NCBI GenBank assembly: GCA_014155875.1
Contig: JACEFZ010014575.1
Coordinates: 248,001-312,000, forward strand
From: Cepaea nemoralis
Lineage: Eukaryota > Mollusca > Gastropoda > Stylommatophora > Helicidae
Direction of reading: 5' to 3'
Length of the DNA stretch: 64,000 nt
The translations under genes and the position numbers were made by a program. Shown piece after piece: positions 54,292 through 64,000 of this stretch. Numbering within the stretch: the first letter of the stretch is position 1; each line of letters begins with the position of its first letter. Under the pieces are notes generated by a model. That model had not been told where the DNA came from. It did not search any database and saw only the letters and a program-made list of their open reading frames with translations.

Positions 54292-54650
54292 TGGGAGATG
54301 TGTGGTTGAGGGATGTGTGTTTGGCTGGGTGGTTGGAAGTGTGTGGGTTGAGGAGGATATGTGGGTGGGTGATTGTTGGTGGGTAATGAGACGGGTGGAG
54401 GATATGTGAGTGAGTGGGGAGGTGTGTGTGGGTGGGGGATGTGTGGGTTGGGAAATGTATGTGTGCTTGTGGTGTGGGTGGATGGGATGTGTGGTTGGTG
54501 GGAGTGTGTGTGGGTGGGGAGATGTGTAGATGTCGGGATGTGGTGGATGGTGGGTGAATGTATGTGTGCTTGGGGTGTGTATGTGTGTGGTTGGGTGGGG
54601 GATGTGTGGGTGAATGGGGGAATGTGTGGATGGGTGGTGGATGTGTCTCA
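53620..54650. repeat. 1-kb GT/G-rich, strand-asymmetric block
   Basis: Variations on GGGTGGGTGTGTGTGAGGGA, including a (GT)13-type run at 54262-54290. The + strand is almost devoid of C. It gives false ORFs rich in Trp/Val/Cys on + and Thr/His/Pro on -. It has potential for Z-DNA and G-quadruplex structure. Confidence 0.9.
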
Positions 54651-54715
54651 TAACATGGTAATATGCATTGTTTATGTTTACAAAATTCATTTGACAATGT
54701 TTTTCCTATGCACTA

Positions 54716-54818
54716 ATGATGAACGAAAGATGAGTGATTGGAAGGGCCGAATGTAAGACAGGCCTGCGTGCCCAATTTGTTACCCTTTGAAAATAAAGTC
54801 CGTTCGTTCGTTCGTTCA
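54716..54818 (+). mobile_element. Short retroposon end with GTTC tail
   Basis: CCTTTGAAAATAAAGTCCGT followed by (GTTC)4. This resembles a LINE/SINE 3' end with a tetranucleotide tail. Only the 3' end is visible. Confidence 0.5.
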
Positions 54819-55040
54819 CAGAGAGTATTATGCGTTATTCTTTCCTTGTTTCTTAAGAGAGCTATATTATTCTTATCAATCAAGGGCTGCAGAGTCTGGC
54901 TGTTTGGTGCAACCAAGTTCTGCCTCTTATGATCCACAGTGCCGTAAACCTGTACCGCTGTTTTATAAATAGTTTCCTTAAGTTTACTCCACTTTTCGCT
55001 TGCTGTACAATTTTCTGATGCATCAGTCAAAGCGTCTTCA
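54819..55040 (-). mobile_element. LINE fragment: linker between endonuclease and RT
   Basis: The minus strand reads TASEKWSKLKETIYKTAVQV and ALLRNKERITHN, the typical W-x-x-L+xxIYxxA linker region of LINE ORF2. About 70 codons, truncated both sides. Confidence 0.6.
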
Positions 55041-55129
55041 AGTTGTTTTGGAACTCAAAGCACTTACCATGATCGTGGGTGTTAATAATATTAATCCAGC
55101 ATTCTCCAGGATTAATATTATAAAAACAG

Positions 55130-56275
55130 ATCCACTGAAGATCAAATAACCTATATAGCTTAGGAAATAGAGGATGCCTTCCAAGAGAAAAGTGTGCTTA
55201 AGCACACACTAGCGGTCTGGATAGATTTAGAAAAAGTATATGATAAAGTATGGAAGGAAGAACTGAAAGTAAAAATGCAAAAAAATGCATGTTTGTGGGA
55301 AAATTCACAAATGGATCAGCCACTACCTTGAGAATAGAACTGCTAGGACAAAATTACAAGGACAAACCAGCAAAAAGATGCCGTTGGAGCAAGGAGTCCC
55401 CCAAGGAGGAGTTCTTTCACCAACATTATTCCTAGCATATATAAATGACACAGAAAATTTTCCAGCCAGAGTACACACATCCTCCTTTGCAGATGACCTA
55501 GCCATATGGACATCTGAAGAATATATTAGTACAGCTAACAGCAAAATACAGCAAGCCTTATTAGCACTAGAGGACTGGTCAAAATCATGGCTAGTGAAGA
55601 TAAGTGAGGAGAAAAAAACATGCACAGTGTTTTCCTTCTCAAATAAAACTCAGCACACTAAGCTGTTATTGAATGGAAAACTATTGCGTCAGGAAGAAAA
55701 TCCAAACTATCTAGGAGTCACCTTTGATCGTCGCCTGACATGGAAGACACAGGTTGAGAAAAATCGAACAAGAGCGATGCAAAGAATGGCAGTTGTGAAA
55801 AAGCTTGCTGGTACAACGTGGGGAGCAGATGAGAAAGTTCTCAAGAAGTTATATACTGGACGGGTGAGGCCAGTACTGGAATATGGCATTGCAGCTTGGG
55901 CAACAGCAGCTAAGTCAAACTTTTACAAAATAAGTAGAGTCCAAAACCAAGGAATGCGGATCATAATTAGAAGCCTGAAGACAACGTCTATTAACGAATT
56001 AGAAAAGATCACTTGTTTACAACCAATGCAGGATAGAAGAGATTGTAGAGCCCAGCAACAAGCAGAAAAATTTAGAAGATTGACACCCCCCCCCTCCCCA
56101 TGTATAAAAGGTTTAATGAACTAGGAAAAGGAAGACTGAAGCGTCACCCTCTGAAGAATTCTCGAAGATCAAAGCCTGTACTTCTGCCTCCACAGCAGCG
56201 GGTTATCTTGTCTGCATTTTCTGTCTAGATGGAAGCAAACAGAAAAGGACGTACAGAAATATGTTGGCACTTGTG
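55130..56275 (+). mobile_element. Jockey/I-like LINE reverse transcriptase fragment
   Basis: RT motif A (AVWIDLEKVYDKVWKEEL) is in one frame at about 55225. After a frameshift, 55285-56124 is open: EQGVPQGGVLSPTLF (motif B), TSSFADDLAIW (catalytic FADD), NYLGVTFDRRLTWKTQ, KKLAGTTWGADEKVLKKLY and RPVLEYGIAAW. FADD with GVPQGGVLSP and K-LAGT-WGA is typical of Jockey/I-group elements. It ends near an in-frame C run (56083-56100) followed by a shifted continuation. Confidence 0.88.
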
Positions 56276-56279
56276 CCCA

Positions 56280-57795
56280 CTCTTCACAAGGCCTTTCCTC
56301 CTTTTAACCTGCGGCCCTTTACCTTCTTAATTTCACTATGCAGTGGATGTTGTGTGTTTGCGTTAACTCTGAGGTAGGCAGGTGCTCGGCAAATTTGTAT
56401 TCTGTCCCCAATGGTTGAAAAATGAAGAAGGTACGCATCGCCTTGCATGCTGTATCTCTTGTACATCAAAGTATAATACGCAGAGCTCCCTTCTGTATCC
56501 TTTCCATTCTTACCATTTGCTTATGGCTGAGTCAGGATCGACACCGCATACTCAACAACAGACAGGACCAGACCTCGTGAAGAAGACATAGATGGCGTTG
56601 TTCACAGTTTGTAGCCGCCATCACCCGCATCGCAGTCAACACCCGCTTGGCCTTTGTTATCACCTGATCTATGTGCTCAGGAGTGTACAAGTGCTCAAGG
56701 CTTCGATCAAATTGTATTCCAAGGAATGGCATTGCCGCCGGTCTTTCCTCTGTCTCTGAACGCAGATTTACAGTTGGTGTCCGAGTGTTGACAGTACTGT
56801 TATTCAAAGAGAACCATGTCACTTTTGACTTCGTTGGAATGACCATTGCCCCAGCTTCATCACACCAAATGCTTATGCGACTGAGTTCGGTTTGTATTTC
56901 CACAGCAACATGATCTCTATCCTTATCCTGACGATACCCTAACCTTATCGTCTGCATACGACAATGTACTCCCCGGTCCTATGATTTGCTCGCTGGTGAT
57001 TCTCACAGTGTAGGCGTTGAACAGTACCGGAGATAATGGTGATCCCCGTGGCAGGCCAGGATATATTGTTGTTGGATTCAGAAGTCCAACTGCTACATCT
57101 ACAAACTATTTTCCGTTGGAGGAGGTGTGCAGAGATCCAATTAAGGAGGAATGGACTTATCTTGAGTTCAAGAAGCTGAACCATTAAGAAATCCAACGGT
57201 ACTCTGTTGTACGGATCCTCAAGCACACGTTTCAACGCCTGTACGGAAACCTTCATACACACCATGGGCACAAACTGCTGTATTGGTCCAGGTTTCTCTG
57301 TTGGACGGTACCCTCCACGAGTCGGTGGGAAACAACCTTGCCTCTCTAGCTGACTTGATATTTTCCTTGCAATTAACTTCTCCAGCAGCCAGCTTATTGT
57401 ATTTTGCATTGTGATTACCCAATATCCCTGCATTTGTCTGTGGTCTTTGCCAGGCCTTCGGCAAGGGAATCAGATAGCTGTGTAACCACTCCTCACTGAT
57501 GCTAGCACTCACTATACTGTTGTTGTATATACATACTAGTTCCTTGAACTTATTTTTGGTAAACATACTAATGTCACCATACCGGATACCATCTGGCCCT
57601 TGTGCGCTGTTTTTGTTCGTCATAGCACAGCCTTGATCTCTTTCACTGTCACTAAATCTTCTGCTGAAAATTCCTCAGAGGTGGCCATCTTGACAAAAAT
57701 TTGCCTTCTCATGTCACTCTGGCTGCTCTGCTCTAGACAGCGTTCTAAAAAAGCCTTGCCTTTATTCTTGTTAGTCTTCTGTCAGATGACGTGAA
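56280..57795 (-). mobile_element. I-like LINE RT fragment, antisense
   Basis: Minus strand from about 57700 downward: NSAQGPDGIRYGDISMF, ISEEWLHSYLIPLPK, then in shifted frames LDFLMVQLLELKISPF, a SYADDK catalytic box at about 56950, FLGIQFDRSLEHLYTPEHID and APAYLRVNANTQHPLHSEIK. The last block matches AKAYLRVAADTDHPLHEA of 51041-52096, so it belongs to the same broad family. At least three frameshifts. It is arranged tail-to-tail with the preceding + strand RT fragment. Confidence 0.8.
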
Positions 57796-58281
57796 CACCC
57801 TGGTAGTCAGGAATACTCTTATTTTTGACAACACCATTTATACTTTTATGTTGTCGCCAAAACAATTTTCAGCGACTGTCTGTGTTTATTCTTTGACACA
57901 GCACTGCCAATTTCTCACTTTTTACCACTTTTAACAGTATTTTCAAATAGCTAACTTTTGTGTCAATGTCTCAAGTGCAAGATAAGACTAGGATGGTCAG
58001 CTCTGTTCTTTTTGGCGCTCTGCCATTTTCATACTGCACAACGATTATTCACACTGGCCTTTTCCACCTCAAAAGTCCACCACGGGGGTTGCTCCAAGCT
58101 CTTTTTTTTCTGGCAAAGTTGATGTATGTGCTTGTCACGCCTTATTTTACCAACCACGTCTCCCCGTGTACTGTCATACTTGAAAGTCTTGACCTTTGAC
58201 TTGTGCTGCCTCAAGAGCGTAGTCAGTTGACACACCTTCTAGTAGTGCTGGACTGAATTTTGCGTGTGGATTAGCTTTACC
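57796..58281. other. Unassigned DNA
   Basis: May continue the antisense LINE toward its 5' side (minus strand contains RGDVVGKIRRDKHIHQLCQK), but no firm motif. Confidence 0.4.
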
Positions 58282-58474
58282 TATTAACAGTGTCCCTCGC
58301 CATCAGGCGAACCCACTCCGACTTCAGAGGTATGTGTAATTTACGTCCCCAAGTCAAGAACGATAGGTCAACATTCTAGTCCAACTGTCCGGTGTAGGGG
58401 TTGAACTCCTCACCTCAGTATCAGCACACCGGGTGTTTAAGAACACGTGTTCTTATTCATTGGGCCATGCTGAC
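58282..58474 (-). mobile_element. tRNA-headed SINE, antisense (family of 21567-21780)
   Basis: The reverse complement starts GTCAGCATGGCCCAATGAAT with B-box-like GGAGTTCAACCCCTACACC, then CAGTTGGACTAGAATGTTGA and GGAGTGGGTTCGCCTGA. It matches the + strand copy over the full length. Confidence 0.82.
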
Positions 58475-60165
58475 CTCTATCTTGTGTCGTGATGTACGCC
58501 ATTAATTTCGGCCGTTGGTAGCAATCTCCCTTGTGTCGTGATGTACGCTTTTAATTTCGGTCGTTGGCAGCAGTCTCCCTTGTGTCGTGATGTACGCTAT
58601 TAATTTCGGTCGTTGGCAGCAGTCTCCCATGTGTCGTGATGTACGCCATTAATTTCGGCCGTTGGCAGCAATCTCCCTTGTGTCGTGATGTACGCCATTA
58701 ATTTCGGCCGTTGGCAGCAGTCTCCCATGTGTCGTGATGTACGCCATTAATTTCTGCCGTTGGCAGCAGTCTCCCTTGTGTCGTGATGTACGCCATTAAT
58801 TTCGGCCGTTGGCAGCAGTCTCCCTTGTGTCGTGATGTACGCCATTAATTTCGGCCGTTGGGAGCAGTCTCTCTTGTGTCGTGATGTACGCCATTAATTT
58901 CGGCCGTTGGCAGCAGTCTCCCTTGTGTCGTGATGTACGCCATTAATTTTGGTCCTTGGCAGCAGTCTCCCTTGTGTCGTGATGTACGCCATTAATTTCG
59001 GCCGTTGGCAGCAGTCTCCCTTGTATCGTGATGTATGCCTTTAATTTCGGTCGTTGGCAGCAGTCTCCCTTGTGTCGTGATGTACGCTATTAATTTCGGT
59101 CGTTGGCAGCGCTCTCCCTTGTGTCGTGATGTACGCTATTAATTTCGGCCATTGGGAGCAGTCTCCCTTGTGTCGTGATGTACGCCATTAATTTCGGCCG
59201 TTGGCAGCAGTCTCCCTTGTGTCGTGATGTACGCCATTAATTTCGGCCGTTGGCAGCAGTCTCTCTTGTGTCGTGATGTACGCCATTAATTTTGGTCCTT
59301 GGCAGCAGTCTCCCTTGTGTCGTGATGTACGCCATTAATTTCGGCCGTTGGCAGCAGTCTCCCTTGTATCGTGATGTACGCCTTTAATTTCGGTCGTTGG
59401 CAGCAGTCTACCTAGTGTCGTGATGTACGCCATTAATTTCGGCCGTTGGCAGCAGTCTCCCATGTGTCGTGATGTACGCCATTAATTTTGGTCGTTGGCA
59501 GCAGTCTCCCATGTGTCGTGATGTACGCAATTAATTTCGGCTGTTGGCAGCAGTCTCCCATGTGTCGTGATGTACGCCATTAATTTCGGCCGTTGGCAGC
59601 AGTCTCCCATGTGTCGTGATGTACGCCTTTAATTTCGGCCGTTGGCAGCAGTCTCCCATGTGTCGTGATGTACGCCTTTAATTTCGGTCGTTGGCAGCAG
59701 TCTCCCATGTGTCGTGATGTACGCCATTAATTTCGGCCGTTGGCAGCAGTCTCCCTTGTGTCGTGATGTACGCTATTAATTTCGGCCGTTGGCAGCAGTC
59801 TCCCATGTGTCGTGATGTACGCCATTAATTTCGGCCGTTGGCAGCAGTCTCCCTTGTGTCGTGATGTACGCCATTAATTTCAGTCGTTGGCAGCAGTCTC
59901 CCTTGTGTCGTGATGTACGCTTTTAATTTCGGCCGTTGGCAGCAGTCTCCCACGTGTCGTGATGTACGCCATTAATTTCGGCCGTTGGCAGCAGTCTCCC
60001 ATGTGTCGTGATGTACGCCTTTAATTTCGGTCGTTGGCAGCAGTCTCCCATGTGTCGTGATGTACGCCTTTAATTTCGGTCGTTGGCAGCAGTCTCCCAT
60101 GTGTCGTGATGTACGCCATTAATTTCGGCCGTTGGCAGCAGTCTCCCATGTGTCGTGATGAATTC
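58475..60165. repeat. 49-bp minisatellite, about 34 copies, derived from LINE coding DNA
   Basis: Unit TTGGCAGCAGTCTCCCTTGT then GTCGTGATGTACGCCATTAA and TTTCGGCCG. On the minus strand it encodes HDTWETAANDR, in continuity with the LINE reading frame that enters from 60293. As 49 is not divisible by three, successive units rotate through frames. Confidence 0.94.
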
Positions 60166-61200
60166 CAAAAGCTTTGAACGATATCATCAGGTTCTTTAAA
60201 GCGTTTCCTCTGGCCACCTTGGGAGTGTTTACCACAACGCAGCTCGCAGTAAAAAATTCGTTTAGGGAGCCTGTGATCTGGCATGCGAGTCAAGTGACCA
60301 GCCCAGCGAATCTAATTCTTCATTAGTAGGGTGTGGATGCTGGGCATGGCCGCTCTTTCTAGGACTTCCGTGTCTGGGATCTTGTCTTGCCATTTAATCT
60401 TCAGTAGCTTCCTACGGCAGACTGTGGAAGTGGTTTAATTTTATGTCGTGTCGCTGTTAAACAGTCTAGTTTTCACAAGCATATAGCAGTGTGGATAATA
60501 CAACTGCTTTGTAGACTTTTAGCTTTGTTTGCAGGCTTATTCCATTTCTGTCCCATACATTCTTGTACAGTCTGCGAAAAGCTGCGCTGGCCTTGGAGAT
60601 TCTTGCATTCACTTCGTCATCAATTGTGACAGCTTGTGACACAGTGCTGCCAAGATAGGTGAATTTGTCCACAACACTTAGTCTATGACCATTCACCTTG
60701 ATATTCGGCACGATATGATTATTCCCTGAAACTAGCTGGTACATAACTAGTCTTCTCCAAGTTGATTTTGAGACCAAAGTTGGCGCAGGCATATGAGAAA
60801 GCTGAAACATTGTGTTGCATGTCTGCCTCTGAGTTGGCATATAGAGCGCAATCGTCAGTAAACAGCAGTTCTCTGGCGGTGTCGCTGTTAGTTTTGGTTT
60901 TAGCCTTCAGCCTTCTGAGATTAAATAACTTTCCATCCATGCGGTAGTTGATGTCTATTCTTATGTCGTTGTTCTCGAAGGCATTCGTCAACATAGCTGA
61001 AAACATGAGGCTGAACCGTGTTGGTGCCAGGACACGGCCTTGCTTCACTCCTTTGGTGATAGGAAAGGACTCAGACAATTCGCCATTTTCCTGTACTCTT
61101 GTCTGCGTACTATTATGAAATAGCCGTACTATTTGGACAAACAATCGTGGACAGCCATATTTCGCAATAATCTTTCACAGTCCTTCTCTGCTGACTGTAT
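60166..61200 (-). mobile_element. LINE reverse transcriptase fragment, antisense
   Basis: Minus strand in several frames: ITKGVKQGRVLAPTRFSLMF (motif B), LLFTDDCALYANSEADMQ (catalytic box reads FTDD rather than FADD), VDKFTYLGSTVSQAVTIDDE, YKAVVLSTLLYACEN, then IRWAGHLTRMPDHRLPK and RKRFKEPDD. The RT is open for 140 codons, then shifts. The 3' coding end is replaced by the 49-bp array. Confidence 0.85.
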
Positions 61201-61288
61201 CAAAATGTACAATCAGGGCCAAAGACAGACAGTGCTAGAGATCCATTGCAGCCAACCAGTTATTGTGGAGATGGCACCTAATTGATTG
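61199..61288 (+). mobile_element. 90-bp LINE 3' end (family of 8352-9876)
   Basis: ATGTACAATCAGGGCCAAAG... AGATCCATTGCAGCCAACC ... GTGGAGATGGCACCTAATTG matches 9788-9872 closely, including the ATTG-type tail. Heavily 5'-truncated. Confidence 0.85.
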
Positions 61289-61860
61289 AAAGCAGGCAGT
61301 CACAGCATGCGCAGTCGAGTGAGATCAGTGAGCATGGGTTCATTAAGGAGAAAAGCCATGGCAATGGAATCCTTTTCCAAGATGGATAAACATACTCACT
61401 AAGAATATGCTGTCACTTGCATTGAGAATAAAGAGTGTTTAAATGCTTTGCATAACCCTATGCTGTTGTTGCATGCAGGGAATTTAGATCTGTGCTCTCT
61501 GGCAAAGGTCTATGTTTGATAGGACAAAATAAGGGAGCGAACGAAATGGGCTGACGAAGCTCATAAATCCATCTACGTGGAGGACACGCTGAATGTCAAA
61601 CCACCACTGCCGTGTGGAAGTTCTCGTAAGAACAAAGGCTAGGACAACCATGTCCGACAACAATTGTGGGCAGGCAGAGCCCACCAGTCCGGGAAGGCAA
61701 TCTGCCTGTGGAAGAAGGCATGTAGAAAAGGAACCCCAACCGTCGAAATCGGAAGATGTTGGCCCAAGTGGCATGGGACTAAAAAGCAACATATAAGAAC
61801 TACGGTGGATGCTATATATCTCTCATTGCAACCGTTGGTCGTAGAAGTATGCGTGTGAAA
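61289..61860. other. Unassigned DNA
   Basis: Contains two overlapping short frames of no recognised family. No repeat unit found. Confidence 0.45.
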
Positions 61861-61862
61861 AT

Positions 61863-62100
61863 GACAGCCGTGGCTGAGTGTTAAGGTGACCGACTTGGGA
61901 GTAGAAGCTACGGGGTTCAAACTAAGGGTAAGGCTGGGGATTTTCCTAGAACAGTTGATACCCAGTGCCACCACATGTCCTCCCCCCACCCCGCCCGACT
62001 GCTTGGGTATCTGGGGATGTTCCTAGAACAGTTGATACCCAGTGACACCACGCATACCCTGACTGCTTGGGTATTGCAATAGTATACCTTGCCCTTTTGT
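61863..62100 (+). mobile_element. tRNA-headed SINE
   Basis: A-box-like GCCGTGGCTGAGTGTTAAGG and B-box-like ACGGGGTTCAAACTAAGG at tRNA spacing. The body contains TTCCTAGAACAGTTGATACC twice, 80-85 bp apart, an internal tandem duplication. Confidence 0.65.
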
Positions 62101-62107
62101 CAGGGTG

Positions 62108-62275
62108 TTGGGAGAATAGCGACAGGACATATAGAGGACAAGGGACATATAGAGACAGGACATAGTCAGAGAGGCAGTGATGTCAGCGACAGGACAGCTA
62201 CAGGACCAGAGAGATAGGGTAGACAGGACCTATATAAGGACGCTGAGATGTCATAAGACGGGACATCTACAGGAC
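62108..62275. repeat. Short GACAGGACATATAGAGG-type repeats
   Basis: GACAGGACATA, AGGGACATATAGAG and GACAGGAC(A/C)TA recur with irregular spacing. Confidence 0.65.
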
Positions 62276-63135
62276 ATTAGATATCTCCAGTCGACTATAA
62301 GATTAGTTAGTGTAAATAGACAATGTAAAGTAGATTAAATATTTAGCTTTATTTTTATTACAGTTGCATATTCATTTAAATTTTCCCTATTAGTTAAATA
62401 ACATGGGATAAATATATTATATCTATACTATTTTGTTGACTAAAACATTTTTTTCTAAATAATATTAACAGTCATTTCCCAAGCAACAAATTATAAAACT
62501 CTTAATTTCATGATAACATTCATTAAACACCTAACTTGCATAGGAAACAGAAACATTGTGTATAATAAGGGAAGTAAGAACTATTGCAATATAGCCATTT
62601 AGTGTAACTTAATTATATTTCTTGAATTAACTACGTCTATTTGACAGAAATAAGGAAACATTTTAGTTAATTCAGTTTTCCTTCTTGCGATTGCCGAGCG
62701 CAATCAAACACTATTGTACATAAAGGATTTCAAGTTACACAACATATGAGCACATTTGTTAACTTAAAGATGTGCGTAACTTAGTTTAAAAATAAAAAAT
62801 ATATTATAGAATGTCATAAGTGCTAAACATAATTTAAATGTGATAAACATTTTTAACATTGCGTAGTGTAAAAGACGGAGTGACAAGCGTATGAGAGAAG
62901 GCATGAATGGATTAAAAAGGAAGACATGTAAATATTTTTTTGCACAAATGTTTTAGTGTGATGATTTGTCTTTGTCTTTTTGCAACACTTTTTTTTTTTA
63001 AACACTTTTATTCCATACAAACCAGTGTATTCACAGCTTGCATTGAATGTCTTTCTTTACATTTCCGAATACAACAAATGCATTAATATGATAATATTAT
63101 ATTCATGGCATGGTACAATTACCTACACATTACTT
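62276..63135. other. Unassigned AT-rich DNA
   Basis: Over 850 bases without coding, repeat or RNA signals that I can support. Confidence 0.5.
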
Positions 63136-63144
63136 GGTGTGACT

Positions 63145-63146
<2 letters not shown>

Positions 63147-63187
<41 letters not shown>
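63147..63187. repeat. (GAT)n microsatellite
   Basis: About 13-14 GAT units in tandem. Confidence 0.95.
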
Positions 63188-63191
<4 letters not shown>

Positions 63192-63569
63192 TGATCATCT
63201 TCTCCTGTGCATACTAAAATTTTCAATAGAACTTTTATATTCCAAGTATTCTCATTCACACCTAGAGCATACAGAGATTGACTTATTAAAATGAAATTAC
63301 AACAAAAGATTTTTCTTAACATTTAACATTATGACAATTAGAAATGATCGAATTTAAACTAGTTTAACTGACACAGCACCAAGTAGGTATTGGACCAAAC
63401 ATTGTACACAATCAAATGAACAAGTATTATAATGTAAATATCTGTTCACTGAGCATTGATGACCCTAGTATGGCGATATAGCGTCCTTCTGTTCAAAATG
63501 GAAGGTCACGTTTAGGGGATATATTATCTTTTGGCACTGAATCAGTTAATAAAGGTATCACTCAGTGGA

Positions 63570-63842
63570 ATAGCGAGAGAGCTGGGGAGAGGAGGAGGCG
63601 AGAGAGATAGGGGAGGAGAGAGAGAGAGAGGAGGATAGGGAAATGGAGAGCTATAGGGTATGGAGAGAGTGGGAGAGAGATAGGGAGGGAGAGAGATAGG
63701 GGAGGGAGATAGACAGGGGAAATATAGAGAGAGGAGGGAGAGAGGGCGACAGAGAGAGAGTGGGAGGAGAGGAGGGATAGAGTGGGATATCGATATAGTG
63801 AGAAAGAGAGGGGGAGCGATGGAGTTAGAGAGAGAGAGAAAC
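63570..63842. repeat. GA/GGA purine tract
   Basis: Over 250 bases that are almost all purine on + (GAGAGAGGAGGAGGCGAGAG and similar). Antisense Ser/Leu/Pro-rich frames are artefacts. It is capable of triplex DNA. Confidence 0.9.
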
Positions 63843-64000
63843 AAACCAAATGGACAAAGACTTCGTGTTGAGTTAGCCGCAATGGGTAGTAATGTCATCA
63901 CGACATAAGATTTATATGGCGTGGAGGTTAAATGAACTTTTGCCTTGGCTATGCTCATACTTTCCACTTCCTGGCTGACAAAGGGGCCAAAGACCTTTGT

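Noticed and set aside
54127..54690. 187-codon His/Thr/Pro-rich antisense frame
   Set aside because: Arises from C-depleted GT-rich simple sequence.
58475..60165. CRISPR array interpretation of regular 49-bp repeats
   Set aside because: No unique spacers; whole units repeat. The context is a eukaryotic intron/LINE region. The same applies to every other array here.
63542..63967. 141-codon Ser/Leu/Pro-rich antisense frame
   Set aside because: Complement of a purine-only tract; composition alone explains it.

Overview
The window is eukaryotic genomic DNA from an invertebrate, probably a spiralian and most likely a gastropod mollusc. The phylum is inferred from protein character and repeat style, not proven. 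The only intact host gene I can assemble is the 3' two thirds of PAN2, the catalytic subunit of the PAN2-PAN3 cytoplasmic poly(A) deadenylase. It lies on the + strand as 17 exons between 2224 and 42657. All 17 exons join in compatible phases with GT/AG borders, giving 2070 nt (689 codons plus a stop) without a frameshift. The 5' exons (WD40 domain) lie left of the window. The visible protein holds most of the pseudo-ubiquitin-hydrolase (USP-like) domain and the whole C-terminal DEDD exonuclease domain with its catalytic residues. Two features look lineage-specific: a long polar, basic linker (exons 2-3) and a complete CCCH zinc finger of the C-x5-C-x4-C-x3-H type (exon 7) inside the pseudo-hydrolase domain. 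This spacing is that of Nab2/ZC3H14 poly(A)-binding fingers.

Layout: 1-2223 is intron with a LINE 3' end, a 63-bp minisatellite and SINEs. 2224-42657 is the PAN2 exon-intron body. 42658 to about 43940 is a candidate 3' UTR. 43940-49380 is non-coding DNA dominated by degenerate minisatellites and a tRNA-headed SINE. 49380-61290 is a graveyard of non-LTR retrotransposons (I-like with RNase H, Jockey/I-like, and RTE-like or other LINE reverse transcriptases in both orientations) plus an ANKRD40-like pseudogene. 61290-64000 has no recognisable gene.

The outstanding structural theme is minisatellites: thirteen of the sixteen PAN2 introns in the window carry a private tandem array with its own unit (21, 21, 29/31, 31, 35, 36, 38/42, 47, 50, 51, 54, 57, 72, 73 bp and others). 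Several start within tens of bases of a 5' splice site, and several arose inside or next to LINE coding sequence. Two hAT-type DNA transposons with perfect 8-bp target duplications, and two SINE-like families whose boundaries are fixed by target-site duplications, can be delimited exactly.

The genes do not form an operon or a dedicated system. The biologically interesting unit is PAN2 itself: a poly(A) nuclease carrying an apparent poly(A)-type zinc finger, embedded in introns that are almost entirely tandem repeats and retroelements.
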